A stretch of DNA of 64,000 nt. Source: an uncultured Sphingomonadaceae bacterium (GTDB taxonomy: Bacteria; Pseudomonadota; Alphaproteobacteria; Sphingomonadales; Sphingomonadaceae). Shown in pieces: positions 34,197 through 43,372 of the stretch. The position numbers and the translations under genes are program-made. Numbering within the stretch: position 1 is the first letter of the stretch; every line of letters starts with the position of its first letter. The notes below the pieces were generated by a model. The model was not told the origin of the DNA, did no database searches, and saw only the letters and a program-made list of their open reading frames with translations. Where the stretch lies: positions 1 to 64,000 of the forward strand of contig CANMNF010000003.1 of assembly GCA_947499255.1 (NCBI GenBank). Reading direction: 5' to 3'.

Positions 34197-36629
34197 TTAG
34201 TAGCGGAAACGGGCCTCAACACCGATGGTGCGGGGAACAATCGGAACCTGACGATAATATCGCAACACAACACCATCATTGAGACCGGTTTGCGATAGGT
34301 TCTGGTTGACCGAACTGATCGCAAACTTGTTGAAGATATTGTTGCCCCACAGGCTCACTGAATAGTCATCCCATTCATACGTCAGCGATGCGCGATGCGT
34401 TGTATAGCTTGGAATGACATCGCCAAATGTGCGCGTGCCACCAAGGCGCGAAATCACATTGCCACGATAAACCGCTGTCCAGTTGGCGATGATATCACCG
34501 GCCCCCACGTCCGTTTCATAAGTCACACCAAGCGCGCCTGAATTCTTGGCTGAACCTGGCAGACGATCCCCTGACAATGCATCAACGGCAATCGGCGCGC
34601 TGGGATAAGTGCCGGGAGGGTCATTGACAGAAATGAGGCCGGGCACATCTTCTGTCAGTTTTGCATCCAGGTAGGAATAGTTGCCTTGGATGGTCAGCCC
34701 CTCGGTCGGGCGGATGGTGAACGATGCCTCAGCACCTTCGACCGTTGCTTTGCCGCCATTCACCGTAATTCCGACCACACCGTAGGTTGTGGCTGAGTCG
34801 ATCTGAATGCCGTCCCATTTGATCTGGAAGACGTTGAAGTTGAGCGAAACCGCATCCTGGAACAGCTGTGCACGAACACCCAGTTCAAGGTTCTTCGTGG
34901 TATCTGGACCGAACTGCACTTCGGAGGGTAGTGCGCAGATGAGCTGCGGCCCTGTATACAATGCAGGATCGGTAGGCGTTCCCTCAGGGCAGGGCGCTAC
35001 GCGATTTGGTCCGCCAAGGCGGTAGCCCTTGCTGTACGTACCATAGACGAGCAGATCAGGCGTTACGTCGAAGGACGAATTTACCTTCCACACCCAGCCA
35101 TTATCAGCGGCATCGCCGCCAGCCGCTTCAGCGTCGCGCGCTTCAAGCGGTTCGCCAAAGAAAGGCAGTGTAGCAGCACCCGCGATTGTTGAAGTGTAGT
35201 CGAAATAGCGCGCGCCGGCAGTGACCTGCCATTGTGGGATAATCTCGAATGAGCCTTCACCAAAGATCGCCTTCTCGGTGACCTCGGATTCGATGAAGTT
35301 CACAAATTCACGGAATTCCGGGTTACTGACCGGATCGCCAAAGGGGTGGTTTGGCAGCCGTTCGACATAGTCGCTCGAGAACTTGTTCTCGTTGTAAAAG
35401 CCGCCCAATACCCAGCTGAACGGACCGCCATGTGCCGAGACAAAGCGGACCTCGGCATTCTTCTGTTTGCGGATCTGGTCGGACTGGTTGATGCCGGTGA
35501 AGGCCGGGAACAGCTCGTACCCGTAATCGAGATCAAGCAGCAGATCGGTGACGTCGCCAACAGAATCGAACTTGGTTTCGGTATAGGCACCAGTGGCGAC
35601 AATCTCGAAGATGTCAGCGATGTTGGCGTTCACCTCGGCGCTCGCGAGATGTGCATGACGCTCGACCGGCTCAAGAACGCGGCTCGCATTTTCGTAGCGT
35701 CCTGTGCCCAGCACACCGAAACTGTTGGAAGATGCACCATCGGTTTCGGTCTTTTGATAAGCATAGGTCAGCGTCAGCTTGAGATCCGGGGTGGTTTGGA
35801 AAAGCAGCTGGTTGCGCGTTGTAAATGTACGCTCGAAGTTGACGTCTTTCTGGAAGAACAGGTTATCGGCGAAACCTTGCTCCGTAATCGTGTTGGGACC
35901 ATCGGGCTGCGGCAGCGAGACACCGGGTTCCTGCACAAGGGTCACATAGTCGATATAGCCTGGATCGAAATAGTAACCGGTAGCGGTGCGAAATGCGATG
36001 TGATCTTGCACGATGGGAAGGTTGAACATCCCATCAAACTGATAGCCGATATCATCGCTTTGCGCACGGGCATACACACGCGCATGACCTTCCACCTCGA
36101 TATCGCTCGGATTAGGGCGGTTGGGAATGTAGCGGATGGCGCCAGCAAGTGTCCCTAGACCATACAGCGTGCCTTGTGGCCCAAGCAGTGTTTCGACGCG
36201 CTCAAGATCGAGCAGCTTGAAATCGTAATAGAGCGGAACTTCACCCAGATATATACCAAGTGCGTCGTCAAAGTTGCTGCCAAAATCATCGGCATCCCCG
36301 GCATTCAAACCGCGCAGGACAATATCGCCCGTGGTTCCACCGCCAGTGTCCGATATCGTGATGCCTGGCGTAAAGGCGGCGATATCGCGAATGTCGTCGA
36401 CTCGCTGGCGTTCTAGCTCTTCTGCTCCCAACGCAGAGATATTGATCGGCGTATCCATCAATGTGGTGGCGCGCCGGGTACCGGTAACCAGGATAACTCC
36501 ATCGTTATCAGCGGTTTCGGTAGCCATTTCTGCGCCTTCATCCTGAGCTGCTGCAGGCATCGCGAGGATAGATCCAGATATGATGGTTGCGGTCAACAGA
36601 CCTGCTTTTAATCGTGTGCGATTTTTCAT
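34197..36629 (-). CDS. TonB-dependent receptor
   Basis: The 810-residue outer-membrane receptor has a signal peptide ending MPAAAQ, a TonB box-like GVILVTGTRR, a plug (DIRDIAAFTPGITISDTGGG, DIVLRGLN, LYGLGTLAGAIRYI) and a barrel ending ARFRY with terminal Tyr. AAGGGG precedes ATG 36629. It is the next gene after the hydroxylase at 36809 on the same strand, with a 179-bp gap, and lies at the edge of the guanidine island. Its substrate is unknown; import of a larger guanidino compound or a lipid is possible. Confidence 0.85.
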   Translation of the reverse strand: MKNRTRLKAGLLTATIISGSILAMPAAAQDEGAEMATETADNDGVILVTGTRRATTLMDTPINISALGAEELERQRVDDIRDIAAFTPGITISDTGGGTTGDIVLRGLNAGDADDFGSNFDDALGIYLGEVPLYYDFKLLDLERVETLLGPQGTLYGLGTLAGAIRYIPNRPNPSDIEVEGHARVYARAQSDDIGYQFDGMFNLPIVQDHIAFRTATGYYFDPGYIDYVTLVQEPGVSLPQPDGPNTITEQGFADNLFFQKDVNFERTFTTRNQLLFQTTPDLKLTLTYAYQKTETDGASSNSFGVLGTGRYENASRVLEPVERHAHLASAEVNANIADIFEIVATGAYTETKFDSVGDVTDLLLDLDYGYELFPAFTGINQSDQIRKQKNAEVRFVSAHGGPFSWVLGGFYNENKFSSDYVERLPNHPFGDPVSNPEFREFVNFIESEVTEKAIFGEGSFEIIPQWQVTAGARYFDYTSTIAGAATLPFFGEPLEARDAEAAGGDAADNGWVWKVNSSFDVTPDLLVYGTYSKGYRLGGPNRVAPCPEGTPTDPALYTGPQLICALPSEVQFGPDTTKNLELGVRAQLFQDAVSLNFNVFQIKWDGIQIDSATTYGVVGITVNGGKATVEGAEASFTIRPTEGLTIQGNYSYLDAKLTEDVPGLISVNDPPGTYPSAPIAVDALSGDRLPGSAKNSGALGVTYETDVGAGDIIANWTAVYRGNVISRLGGTRTFGDVIPSYTTHRASLTYEWDDYSVSLWGNNIFNKFAISSVNQNLSQTGLNDGVVLRYYRQVPIVPRTIGVEARFRY

Positions 36630-36808
36630 TGATGTAACCCCTTATTTAAGCCAAGCGGAGGCATGCTCCGGCGCGCGCCAGAACTGATCCCGTCGTCCAA
36701 TTTCCCTGATTGCTGCCGGGCTAACCCCGGCGAAGACTGATGGCTCAGCCCGTCCTTACGACCCCTATGTGTGTCTCAACACCAAACTCCTTTGCGTGAC
36801 CCCGTCGT

Positions 36809-37792
36809 TCAATTTGTTGATGATCCTTTGTCCCGTCCTTTGCTGAACCGGTCGATCAGCGGTTGGAAAGGGAACATGAACTGTTCGTAAATGGACCAGC
36901 GCCGCCGATCATCCTGACCGACAATTTCGGACTCTCCTTCGCGGTAAGTCCCAAAAATGCGATCCATGAGAATGAGAGAATTGCCGTAGTTGCACCGCGT
37001 GTCCTCATAGCTGAGCGCGGTGTGGTGCAGGCTGTGGTGGCGAATGGTTGTGAAAATGTAGGAATAAAAAAGCGGCGGGTTTGAAGCGATGTTCGCATGG
37101 GCAAACCCTGATATGACGCCCAGAACATTGATCGCACAAAACAGCGCGACAAGATCAAAGTCGAACAGCGCAACGACGCTCAAGCTAATGAGGAACAGCT
37201 CTATCGGGTTGCCGACAAATCCCTTCATGGCGTTGAGCTGGGTTATGTAATGATGCGGCGCATGCGTTAGCCACAAAGGATAGATATCATGCATTGCCCG
37301 GTGCATCCAATATTGCCCGAACTCGATCAGAAGGATGACAAGGGCAACTTGCACGACAAACGGCAATTGCGCGATCCATGGTGTGGCAAGACCCAGCTGT
37401 GATTTCAGCGCATAAAGCGGCCCGTCAGCGAGCAGTTCAACGGCCCAGCCAACCGCTGTATACATCAGCACCATGTAAAAAAGATCGGTAAGAAATTCGC
37501 GCCTGTTTATCCGCCAGCTTTCATGTCGTTCGAAAACCTGTTCAAGACCAAGCAGAAAAAAGCTGGTGGTGAAGGCCGCAATTACGATTGCCCACGGGTT
37601 GCTCGAAAGTTCGCGCGGCACCAGCATCCAGATGAGGACGACGCCAAGAAGGGTTGCCGGAGGCAGAAGGTTGATCAGCTTTTGACGGATCGATGGGGGA
37701 GTGTCAGCCGTGTTTGACGGCAATGGAACCGCAGCGGGGACGGTTGTACCCCCATCATTGCGGGATACATTCCGTTGCGTATTGCGGTCCAT
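36809..37792 (-). CDS. Sterol desaturase / fatty acid hydroxylase family protein (paralog 1)
   Basis: A membrane di-iron enzyme of 327 residues with the His motifs GQYWMHRAMHD, THAPHHYITQLN and IRHHSLHHTALSYEDTRCNYG, and about five membrane helices. It is closely related to the protein at 49661-50653: the block around QYWMHR...HAPHHYITQLN...GNPIELFLI is nearly identical. ATG 37792 has GTGGAG seven bases upstream; a TTG two codons earlier is not needed. A copy of the TATTAC-N14-GTAATA-like motif lies 100 bases upstream at 37892-37917. The substrate may be a lipid, or an alkylated compound handled with the neighbouring guanidine genes; the second is inference. Confidence 0.82.
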   Translation of the reverse strand: MDRNTQRNVSRNDGGTTVPAAVPLPSNTADTPPSIRQKLINLLPPATLLGVVLIWMLVPRELSSNPWAIVIAAFTTSFFLLGLEQVFERHESWRINRREFLTDLFYMVLMYTAVGWAVELLADGPLYALKSQLGLATPWIAQLPFVVQVALVILLIEFGQYWMHRAMHDIYPLWLTHAPHHYITQLNAMKGFVGNPIELFLISLSVVALFDFDLVALFCAINVLGVISGFAHANIASNPPLFYSYIFTTIRHHSLHHTALSYEDTRCNYGNSLILMDRIFGTYREGESEIVGQDDRRRWSIYEQFMFPFQPLIDRFSKGRDKGSSTN

Positions 37793-38094
37793 AGACAATC
37801 TCCACTTTCAGCCGAAACCCGGCATCAAACTGCAGATCCTCTTCCCCTAAGTGGTGCCGCTCTCATTGACGGCTGATTGCAAGCCTACAGATATTACGGA
37901 ATGCTTCAAGAGTATTAATTGTGCAGGGCAGCACAAAATTTTCTCTCTGATAATTTCGCGCAATTCCGCGACTTTTTAGCCCATTGTTCACCAGGATCAG
38001 CCTTAATACCTCTGGTGAAACTCGCGATGAGTGTAATTGCTTTGCAACAAATATGAGGGATTGCGAGAGACTTGGAGAGAATCGGTATCTCCCC
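37793..38094. other. Intergenic region upstream of hydroxylase paralog 1
   Basis: No gene seen. The main recognisable element is the operator-like repeat at 37892-37917. The stretch after 37940 is A/T-rich and includes GGTGAAACTCGCGATGAG-type sequence without a clear frame. Confidence 0.5.
37892..37917. promoter_or_regulatory. Operator-like inverted repeat TATTAC-N14-GTATTA
   Basis: It differs at one position from the perfect repeat at 39144-39169, and both share the 12-base string GATATTACGGAA. It lies 100 bases upstream of the hydroxylase start at 37792. The arms are two helical turns apart, as expected for a tetrameric ribbon-helix-helix regulator such as NikR-fold proteins. Confidence 0.55.
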
Positions 38095-39042
38095 TTATTC
38101 TTCGTCCATCGACCACCACGTCAACGTGTGTACGTCATGCGCGCTTGTCCAAACCCCGGTCGGGGTAAAACGTATAGCGCCACTGCCTTCGGCTCGGCCT
38201 ATCCGGGCAACGATTGCGTTGCTCTGTGCGTCGATGACCACAAAGGTCTGGTCTTCGGTTGTGCGCAGCCACACTTTGCCATCGCCGGTATCGATATCGC
38301 CCCATTTGAGAGCATCACCGACTTTAATACGGTCCGTGATCTCTACTGTTTCAGGATCAATCCGCACGACCGTACCGTCGCCTTGTTCCTGAACCCAAAC
38401 TGCGCCTTCTCCTGCGGTCAGGAAGCCGGGCATATCGCCAAGCTCAAGCGTGTGTGTCACAGTATCGGTTGCTGGATCGATCCGCTGAATCACGCCGCCT
38501 TCCCCGCTCACCGCCCACAAGGCATCAAAGCCAAAAGCGAGATAGGAGGTCGCTTTGGTCGCCGCAATAGTGGCGATGATGCTGTTGGTTTCAGGATCAA
38601 TTCGTGAAATTGCACCGGTAGTCTGGTCAGGCGCCCAGATGCTATCAGCACCGGAAACAACGTTCAGTTCTCCGCTTGGCCCCATGCCGGCAGGGATCGT
38701 GGCCACAATTTTGGCTGTCTCGGGATCTATCCGATAAACTTCGCCGCCATCGCAATTGGCCACCCATAATGCGCCAAAGTCCATTGCCATGGTTCCACAG
38801 GGCCGCGGCATTGCAACTTCAGCCAGCTTTTCGTTGGTTGACCACTGTTCAACCCGTCCATCATTGGTAGTCCATACAGCGTCACCATCCACCGCCAGAA
38901 AATCGGCGAAATCTGGCACTTCGATGATGTTTTCTGTGAAGCTTGGAACCGCATCGCTGCTTTTTGTATCGGCGGGGTCTGTGGGCGTTTCTGACGCGCA
39001 GGCAGCGGCGAGAAGAGGAAGCAGGGCAGCGAAACGGTTCAT
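38095..39042 (-). CDS. Beta-propeller lipoprotein (Vgb/YncE-like)
   Basis: The 315-residue protein has a lipoprotein signal (MNRFAALLPLLAAAC, lipobox LAAAC, Cys 15) and then six or so repeats containing RIDPET/S and ALWV/VWV, as in VRIDPETVEI and YRIDPETAKI: a seven-bladed-type propeller of the virginiamycin-lyase/YncE kind. It is periplasmic and probably binds a ligand or partner; the catalytic residues of Vgb cannot be judged by eye. AGGAGATTTTC precedes ATG 39042. It diverges from the ABC-transporter operon across a 188-base region that contains the operator-like motif, so it may belong to the same regulon. Confidence 0.75.
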   Translation of the reverse strand: MNRFAALLPLLAAACASETPTDPADTKSSDAVPSFTENIIEVPDFADFLAVDGDAVWTTNDGRVEQWSTNEKLAEVAMPRPCGTMAMDFGALWVANCDGGEVYRIDPETAKIVATIPAGMGPSGELNVVSGADSIWAPDQTTGAISRIDPETNSIIATIAATKATSYLAFGFDALWAVSGEGGVIQRIDPATDTVTHTLELGDMPGFLTAGEGAVWVQEQGDGTVVRIDPETVEITDRIKVGDALKWGDIDTGDGKVWLRTTEDQTFVVIDAQSNAIVARIGRAEGSGAIRFTPTGVWTSAHDVHTLTWWSMDEE

Positions 39043-39143
39043 GAAAATCTCCTATGAATAGTGCTGATCAGGCTTTCGCAGCCTTTTTGCATGTGGCCGA
39101 TTGTATGTTTGCCGTTCACGCGATGACCAATCGAGCATATGGA

Positions 39144-39169
39144 TATTACGGAAAATAACAACGGTAATA
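39144..39169. promoter_or_regulatory. Operator-like inverted repeat TATTAC-N14-GTAATA (perfect arms)
   Basis: Perfect 6-bp inverted repeat in the divergent region, 62 bases before the substrate-binding protein gene at 39231 and 102 bases before the propeller gene at 39042. Related copies lie at 37892-37917 and 49424-49449, upstream of the two hydroxylase genes. NikR operators (GTATGA-N16-TCATAC) have a comparable arm spacing, and the operon encodes a NikR-fold regulator. Confidence 0.6.
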
Positions 39170-39230
39170 AATTTGCGATGGACAACGCCGTGTTTTACGG
39201 CAATGCTGCACCTGCGAAAGGAACATATAT

Positions 39231-40316
39231 ATGCTGAACGGGATTCGTCGCGCGGGGGCACTCATGGTCATGGCAGGGGCGCTTTTGGTCGCTGCTTGCT
39301 CACAAAGTCCGGAGGAGCAGTCCGGCCCTAAAACCGATTTCAAGATCGGTTGGTCTATCTATGCCGGCTGGATGCCTTGGGCCTATGCTGAGCAGGCGGG
39401 GATCGTTGATAAGTGGGCCGAAAAGTACGGCATCACCATCGATATTGTACAGGTCAATGACTACGTTGAATCAGTCAATCAGTATACCGCTGGAGCGCTT
39501 GACGGCGTAACCGTGGCCAATATGGACGCGCTCACCATTCCTGCCGCTGGGGGCAAGGACACAAGCGCCATTATCATTGGGGATTATTCCAACGGCAATG
39601 ACGGCGTTTTGCTTAAAGGCACTGATAATCTAGCCGACATTTCCGGTCAGCAGGTCAATCTGGTCGAGCTTTCGGTATCGCACTATTTGTTGGCACGAGC
39701 ATTGCAGTCAGTTGATCTGGCGATGGTGGACGTTAACACTGTGAATACGGCAGATGCCGACATTGCCGGTGCGTTCACGTCTGACGATGTGACAGCGGCC
39801 GTGGCGTGGAACCCGCAATTGCTCACAATGAAAGAGCAAGAAGGAGCCAATTTGGTATTCACTTCGGCCGACATTCCTGGTGAGATCGTCGATCTGCTGG
39901 TGGTCGATACCGCTACGTTGGGGACCAATCCTGATTTTGGTAAAGCGCTGGTGGGCATCTGGTATGAAACCATGAACGTGATGCGGCAGGACGATGAAGC
40001 AGGCGCCGAGGCGCGCGCTGCCATGGCCCAGCTCGCAGGCACAACGCCAGAGCTTTACGAGGCGCAACTGGCAACAACGTACATGTATTATGATGCTGCC
40101 GCGGCTGTTGAAGCTGCACGAGACCCTGCGTTGGTGGAGACTATGACCCGCGTTCGCGATTTCAGTTTTGCACAAGGATTGTTCGGCCAGGGTGCAAGTT
40201 CGTCAGATGCGATTGGCATGGCGTTTCCGGGCGGTGCAACGCTTGGGGATGAAGGCAACATCACTTTGCGGTTTGACGACACCTACATGCAAATGGCCGC
40301 CGATGGCAGTCTTTGA
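39231..40316 (+). CDS. ABC transporter substrate-binding lipoprotein (guanidine/urea-type)
   Basis: The 361-residue lipoprotein has a signal with the lipobox LVAAC (Cys 23) and then FKIGWSIYAGWMPWAYAEQAGIVDKWAEKYGI, typical of the SsuA/TauA-like binding proteins found beside urea carboxylase genes and often named putative urea ABC transporter components. Given the pathway encoded downstream, guanidine is the more likely ligand. GCGAAAGGAAC lies just upstream of ATG 39231. It is the first gene of the operon running to 49379, followed by permease and ATPase genes. Confidence 0.85.
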   Translation: MLNGIRRAGALMVMAGALLVAACSQSPEEQSGPKTDFKIGWSIYAGWMPWAYAEQAGIVDKWAEKYGITIDIVQVNDYVESVNQYTAGALDGVTVANMDALTIPAAGGKDTSAIIIGDYSNGNDGVLLKGTDNLADISGQQVNLVELSVSHYLLARALQSVDLAMVDVNTVNTADADIAGAFTSDDVTAAVAWNPQLLTMKEQEGANLVFTSADIPGEIVDLLVVDTATLGTNPDFGKALVGIWYETMNVMRQDDEAGAEARAAMAQLAGTTPELYEAQLATTYMYYDAAAAVEAARDPALVETMTRVRDFSFAQGLFGQGASSSDAIGMAFPGGATLGDEGNITLRFDDTYMQMAADGSL

Positions 40317-40371
40317 GCCGGGTTTGGCCGGGCTTGGCATATGACGGATAAGCGTTAGGGGTCGGGACGAG

Positions 40372-41184
40372 ATGCGTTGGATAAACCGCCGGATCTCACG
40401 ATCCACTGCCCTGTTAATGGGGGCAACGCCGATTGTTGTGCTGCTCATCGTTTATTTGATCATCGCGACAGACCGCAATGCGATCAATCCCAATGAAAAG
40501 ATTTTGCCCCTGCCAGGTGCAATGTTTGATGTAATGCGGGCATTGGTTTTTGAGCGTGATCCATTGTCGGGCCGGTATTTGTTCTGGTCCGATACCGCGG
40601 CCAGTCTGGGGCGGCTTGGCATAGGTGTCGCCATCTCCACAGCAAGCGCGCTTTGCGTTGGGCTTTTGCTGGGTTTGTTACCTCCGGTTCGGGCAACATT
40701 TGGCATGCTGGTTACAGGGATCGCGGTGATACCACCTATTGCGCTGCTGCCTGTTTTGTTCATTGTGTTTGGTTTGGGAGAAACGGCCAAGGTCGCGCTG
40801 ATTGTTATTGGCATCGCACCGTTTATGGTTCGTGATATTGCCGGACATATCGGTGCTTTGCCGCGTGAACAGATTGTCAAAGCGCAAACCCTTGGGGCGA
40901 GCACGTGGCAACTGATGTTGCGTGTTGCTTTGCCGCAATCGATGCCGCGCCTTATCCAAGCGACGCGGCTGTCGCTTGGGCCTGCATGGGTGTTCCTTAT
41001 CTCGGCAGAGGCTATCGCTTCGGATATCGGCCTTGGCTATCGCATTTTTCTTGTCCGGCGGTATCTGGCGATGGATGTGATCATCCCTTACGTGATCTGG
41101 ATTGCCATACTCGCAGCGGTGATTGATTTTGTGCTCGTTTTGACCAGCAAACGTCTGTTTGGCTGGGCGCATCGCGAAACGTAA
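40372..41184 (+). CDS. ABC transporter permease (guanidine/urea-type)
   Basis: The 270-residue inner-membrane protein has about six helices and the EAA loop that contacts the ATPase (QIVKAQTLGASTWQLMLRVALPQSMPRLI). It belongs to the SsuC/TauC-like single-gene permeases that work as homodimers. ATG 40372 follows a weak GGGACGAG site. Its stop shares one base with the ATPase start (TAATG), so the two are translated together. Confidence 0.87.
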   Translation: MRWINRRISRSTALLMGATPIVVLLIVYLIIATDRNAINPNEKILPLPGAMFDVMRALVFERDPLSGRYLFWSDTAASLGRLGIGVAISTASALCVGLLLGLLPPVRATFGMLVTGIAVIPPIALLPVLFIVFGLGETAKVALIVIGIAPFMVRDIAGHIGALPREQIVKAQTLGASTWQLMLRVALPQSMPRLIQATRLSLGPAWVFLISAEAIASDIGLGYRIFLVRRYLAMDVIIPYVIWIAILAAVIDFVLVLTSKRLFGWAHRET

Positions 41185-42002
41185 TGGGTGCTCTTCTCTC
41201 CTTTCGCGACGTATGGGTCGAATATGGTGACTTGATCGTGATCGAGCGGCTTTCGCTCGATATCGAGGAAGGTGCCTTCGTTTCTGTTATCGGCCCATCT
41301 GGCGCGGGCAAAAGCAGTTTTCTGCGTCTTGTCCTTGGGCAGGATGCGCCATCGCGTGGAAGCATCACTTTGGACGGCGTTGACCTGAAACCGGAATGTG
41401 AGCCGGACCGCGGTGTGGTTTTTCAACGCTATTCGGTATTCCCGCATCTCACTGCACTTGGAAATACGATGTTCGGCATCGAATGTGCAAAGGCGCCTTT
41501 TGTCGCCAAGCTGTTTGGCGGTGGTCGCCGCGAAGCAATCGCGCAGGCCGAAGAAATGCTCGAGGCGGTTGGCCTTGGCCAAAGCAAGGATTTGTACCCG
41601 TCACAGATGTCGGGCGGAATGCAGCAACGCCTTGCTATCGCACAGGCGTTAATCACGCGCCCGCGCATATTGTTGCTGGACGAACCGTTTGGCGCTTTGG
41701 ACCCCGGCATTCGGTCCGATATGCATGAACTGATCACACGGCTTTGGCGCGATTATGGTCTTACGATCGTCATGGTTACACACGATATTGAAGAAGCTTT
41801 TGGCCTTGGAAACAGGGTTTTGACATTGGACAAATGGCGTCTTGATCCCCATGCTCCTCACCGCTTTGGCGCAACCGTCGTTTACGATCTGGCGTTGGGC
41901 AGGAAGGACAAAAAACCATCCTTAAAAAGCGAACCCGAAGCAGACGATGCATCAATTGAGCGCACCGTTAGTAATACGATTGACATGAATAGTAATAATT
42001 GA
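41184..42002 (+). CDS. ABC transporter ATP-binding protein (guanidine/urea-type)
   Basis: The 272-residue ATPase has Walker A GPSGAGKSS (Lys 43), the Q-loop VVFQRYSVFPHLTALGN, signature SGGMQQRLAIAQAL, Walker B RILLLDEPFGALD and the H-loop MVTHDIEEAF. A C-terminal extension of about 35 residues (KDKKPSLKSEPEADDASIE) is charged and unusual for the family. GTAATA occurs twice near its 3' end (41971-41976 and 41992-41997), just before the regulator gene; these match half-sites of the operator-like motif. Confidence 0.9.
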   Translation: MGALLSFRDVWVEYGDLIVIERLSLDIEEGAFVSVIGPSGAGKSSFLRLVLGQDAPSRGSITLDGVDLKPECEPDRGVVFQRYSVFPHLTALGNTMFGIECAKAPFVAKLFGGGRREAIAQAEEMLEAVGLGQSKDLYPSQMSGGMQQRLAIAQALITRPRILLLDEPFGALDPGIRSDMHELITRLWRDYGLTIVMVTHDIEEAFGLGNRVLTLDKWRLDPHAPHRFGATVVYDLALGRKDKKPSLKSEPEADDASIERTVSNTIDMNSNN

Positions 42003-42015
42003 GAAGGCCAATGCG

Positions 42016-42534
42016 ATGCCCACAGAACCAGTAAGACTTGCCCGGCTCAGCATGAGTTTACCGTCCGAGCTGTTCCGCCAGCTTGATACTATGGTGGAAG
42101 AGCGCGGCCTTCCTTCGCGATCGCAACTGATTTCGGAACTGATCCGCCAGGCGTTGGCTGAGCACGAGGCACAAACCCGTCCTGAGGAGATGCTCGCCGG
42201 GACAATTACGCTGGTTTATCGCGGCGACCGTGGTTCCATCAGACAACAACTTGCAAAAACGCAAAGCTATCACTTGAAGGAAGTGATTTCTTCACAGCAT
42301 GTCTTCCTTGAAGATGATCAATCGATGGAAGTTCTGCTTGTACAAGGGCCTGCTGTGCGGCTTGATTCCCTGTGCGATGCGCTGCGCAGCATTCGCGGGG
42401 TCCATCAACTGCAGCTGGTTACCACCACTGCACTGTTGCCGCCGCTGCATGAGCCGGATGAAGGCGAAACCGCCAGTGATGCCGATGATGGAGCTGTGCG
42501 CAAAAGCAAAAGTGGAAAGGCTGCTGCTGCATGA
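42016..42534 (+). CDS. NikR-fold ribbon-helix-helix regulator without the nickel site
   Basis: The 172-residue protein has an N-terminal ribbon-helix-helix (VRLARLSMSLPSELFRQLDTMVEERG, SRSQLISELIRQAL) and a C-terminal ACT-like domain aligned with NikR. Without gaps, the E. coli NikR ligands His76, His87, His89 and Cys95 fall on Ser84, His95, Phe97 and Ser103, so three of four ligands are gone and high-affinity nickel binding is unlikely. Its C-terminal 30 residues are charged and low in complexity. Lying between transporter and catabolic genes, it probably senses guanidine or a pathway intermediate and binds TATTAC-N14-GTAATA; both statements are inference. Its stop overlaps the next gene as ATGA. 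Confidence 0.8.
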   Translation: MPTEPVRLARLSMSLPSELFRQLDTMVEERGLPSRSQLISELIRQALAEHEAQTRPEEMLAGTITLVYRGDRGSIRQQLAKTQSYHLKEVISSQHVFLEDDQSMEVLLVQGPAVRLDSLCDALRSIRGVHQLQLVTTTALLPPLHEPDEGETASDADDGAVRKSKSGKAAAA

Positions 42535-43358
42535 CCGAGAAGCTGGCAAAGCCAATCGCCGCGCGCGAACATGCCCGGGCCATGGCGGGCTCGGTAGCAG
42601 AGGCAATGCCGATCTTGCCGCCTGTGGCAGACGATCTGTCTGATGGCGTTATGCAAGATGACCTTTTGTGGGAGGAGACGATTGCCGCTGGCGGCTACGC
42701 CATACGGCGATTTAATCGCGGCGCGCGGCTGCGCTTGATCGACCTGCAGGGTGACGGCTGCGCCTCTTTTCAGATATTCAACGCTGAAATGCCAACCGAG
42801 CGGCTGAGTGTCGCGGATACCGTGAAAGTGCAGTGGAACGCTTATCTTGGCGCTGGCAAGCTTCTTCTTTCGGACATGGGCCGTGTGCTGATGAGCTTCC
42901 TTGAAGATGATGCCGGAACGCATGACTGCTTTTGCGGTACTTCGAACGAGAAGCGCAGTGCGCAAAAGTATGGCCAAGGTGAACAACCGCCCCGCTATTT
43001 TCTCAATGGCCGGGACCGCTTGTTGCTGGGTGTCGGCAAACATGGGCTTGGACGTAAGGATGTGCATCCTTGCGTCAATCTCTTCAAAGGTGCGCGGATC
43101 GAGGACGATGGTGCAATCACCCCGCAGATCGGTCCGTTTGAACCGGGGCGCAGGGTAACCTTGCGCGCGGAGATGGACCTGTTGATAGTGATCGCCAATT
43201 GTCCGCATGTGCTCGACCCGCGTGACGCATGGACCGTTACACCTCTTCGCGCCACTGCATGGCGTGGCCCGGTTACGCCTGTGGACGATCCTATCCGCAA
43301 CTCCACACCCGAAAGCTTGAGGGCATACCTCAATGCGGAAGATTATTACCGTCGTTGA
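42531..43358 (+). CDS. DUF1989 urea carboxylase-associated protein, likely carboxyguanidine deiminase subunit
   Basis: A 275-residue DUF1989 protein of the urea amidolyase-associated type. Features include WEETIAAGGYAIRRFNRGARLRLIDLQGDGCASFQIFNA, HDCFCGTSNEKRSAQKYG (Cys/His likely to bind metal) and VIANCPHVLDPRDAWTVTPLRATAWRG. In characterised guanidine degraders two such proteins (CgdA and CgdB) together convert carboxyguanidine to allophanate plus ammonia. The present pair is in the same order and the same operon. ATG 42531 overlaps the regulator stop by ATGA. Confidence 0.83.
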   Translation: MTEKLAKPIAAREHARAMAGSVAEAMPILPPVADDLSDGVMQDDLLWEETIAAGGYAIRRFNRGARLRLIDLQGDGCASFQIFNAEMPTERLSVADTVKVQWNAYLGAGKLLLSDMGRVLMSFLEDDAGTHDCFCGTSNEKRSAQKYGQGEQPPRYFLNGRDRLLLGVGKHGLGRKDVHPCVNLFKGARIEDDGAITPQIGPFEPGRRVTLRAEMDLLIVIANCPHVLDPRDAWTVTPLRATAWRGPVTPVDDPIRNSTPESLRAYLNAEDYYRR

Positions 43359-43372
43359 AAGGACAGTTGAAC

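Noticed and set aside
39061-39230. Possible guanidine riboswitch upstream of the transporter operon
   Set aside because: I looked for the conserved strings of ykkC type I, the ACGR-loop hairpin pair of type II and the type III pattern. GCCGT-GTTTT-ACGGC near the start forms a hairpin but with the wrong loop; the region does not match any of them.
41971-41997. GTAATA pair as a full operator for the regulator gene
   Set aside because: The two copies are direct, not inverted, and lie in the 3' end of a coding gene, so I list them only as possible half-sites.
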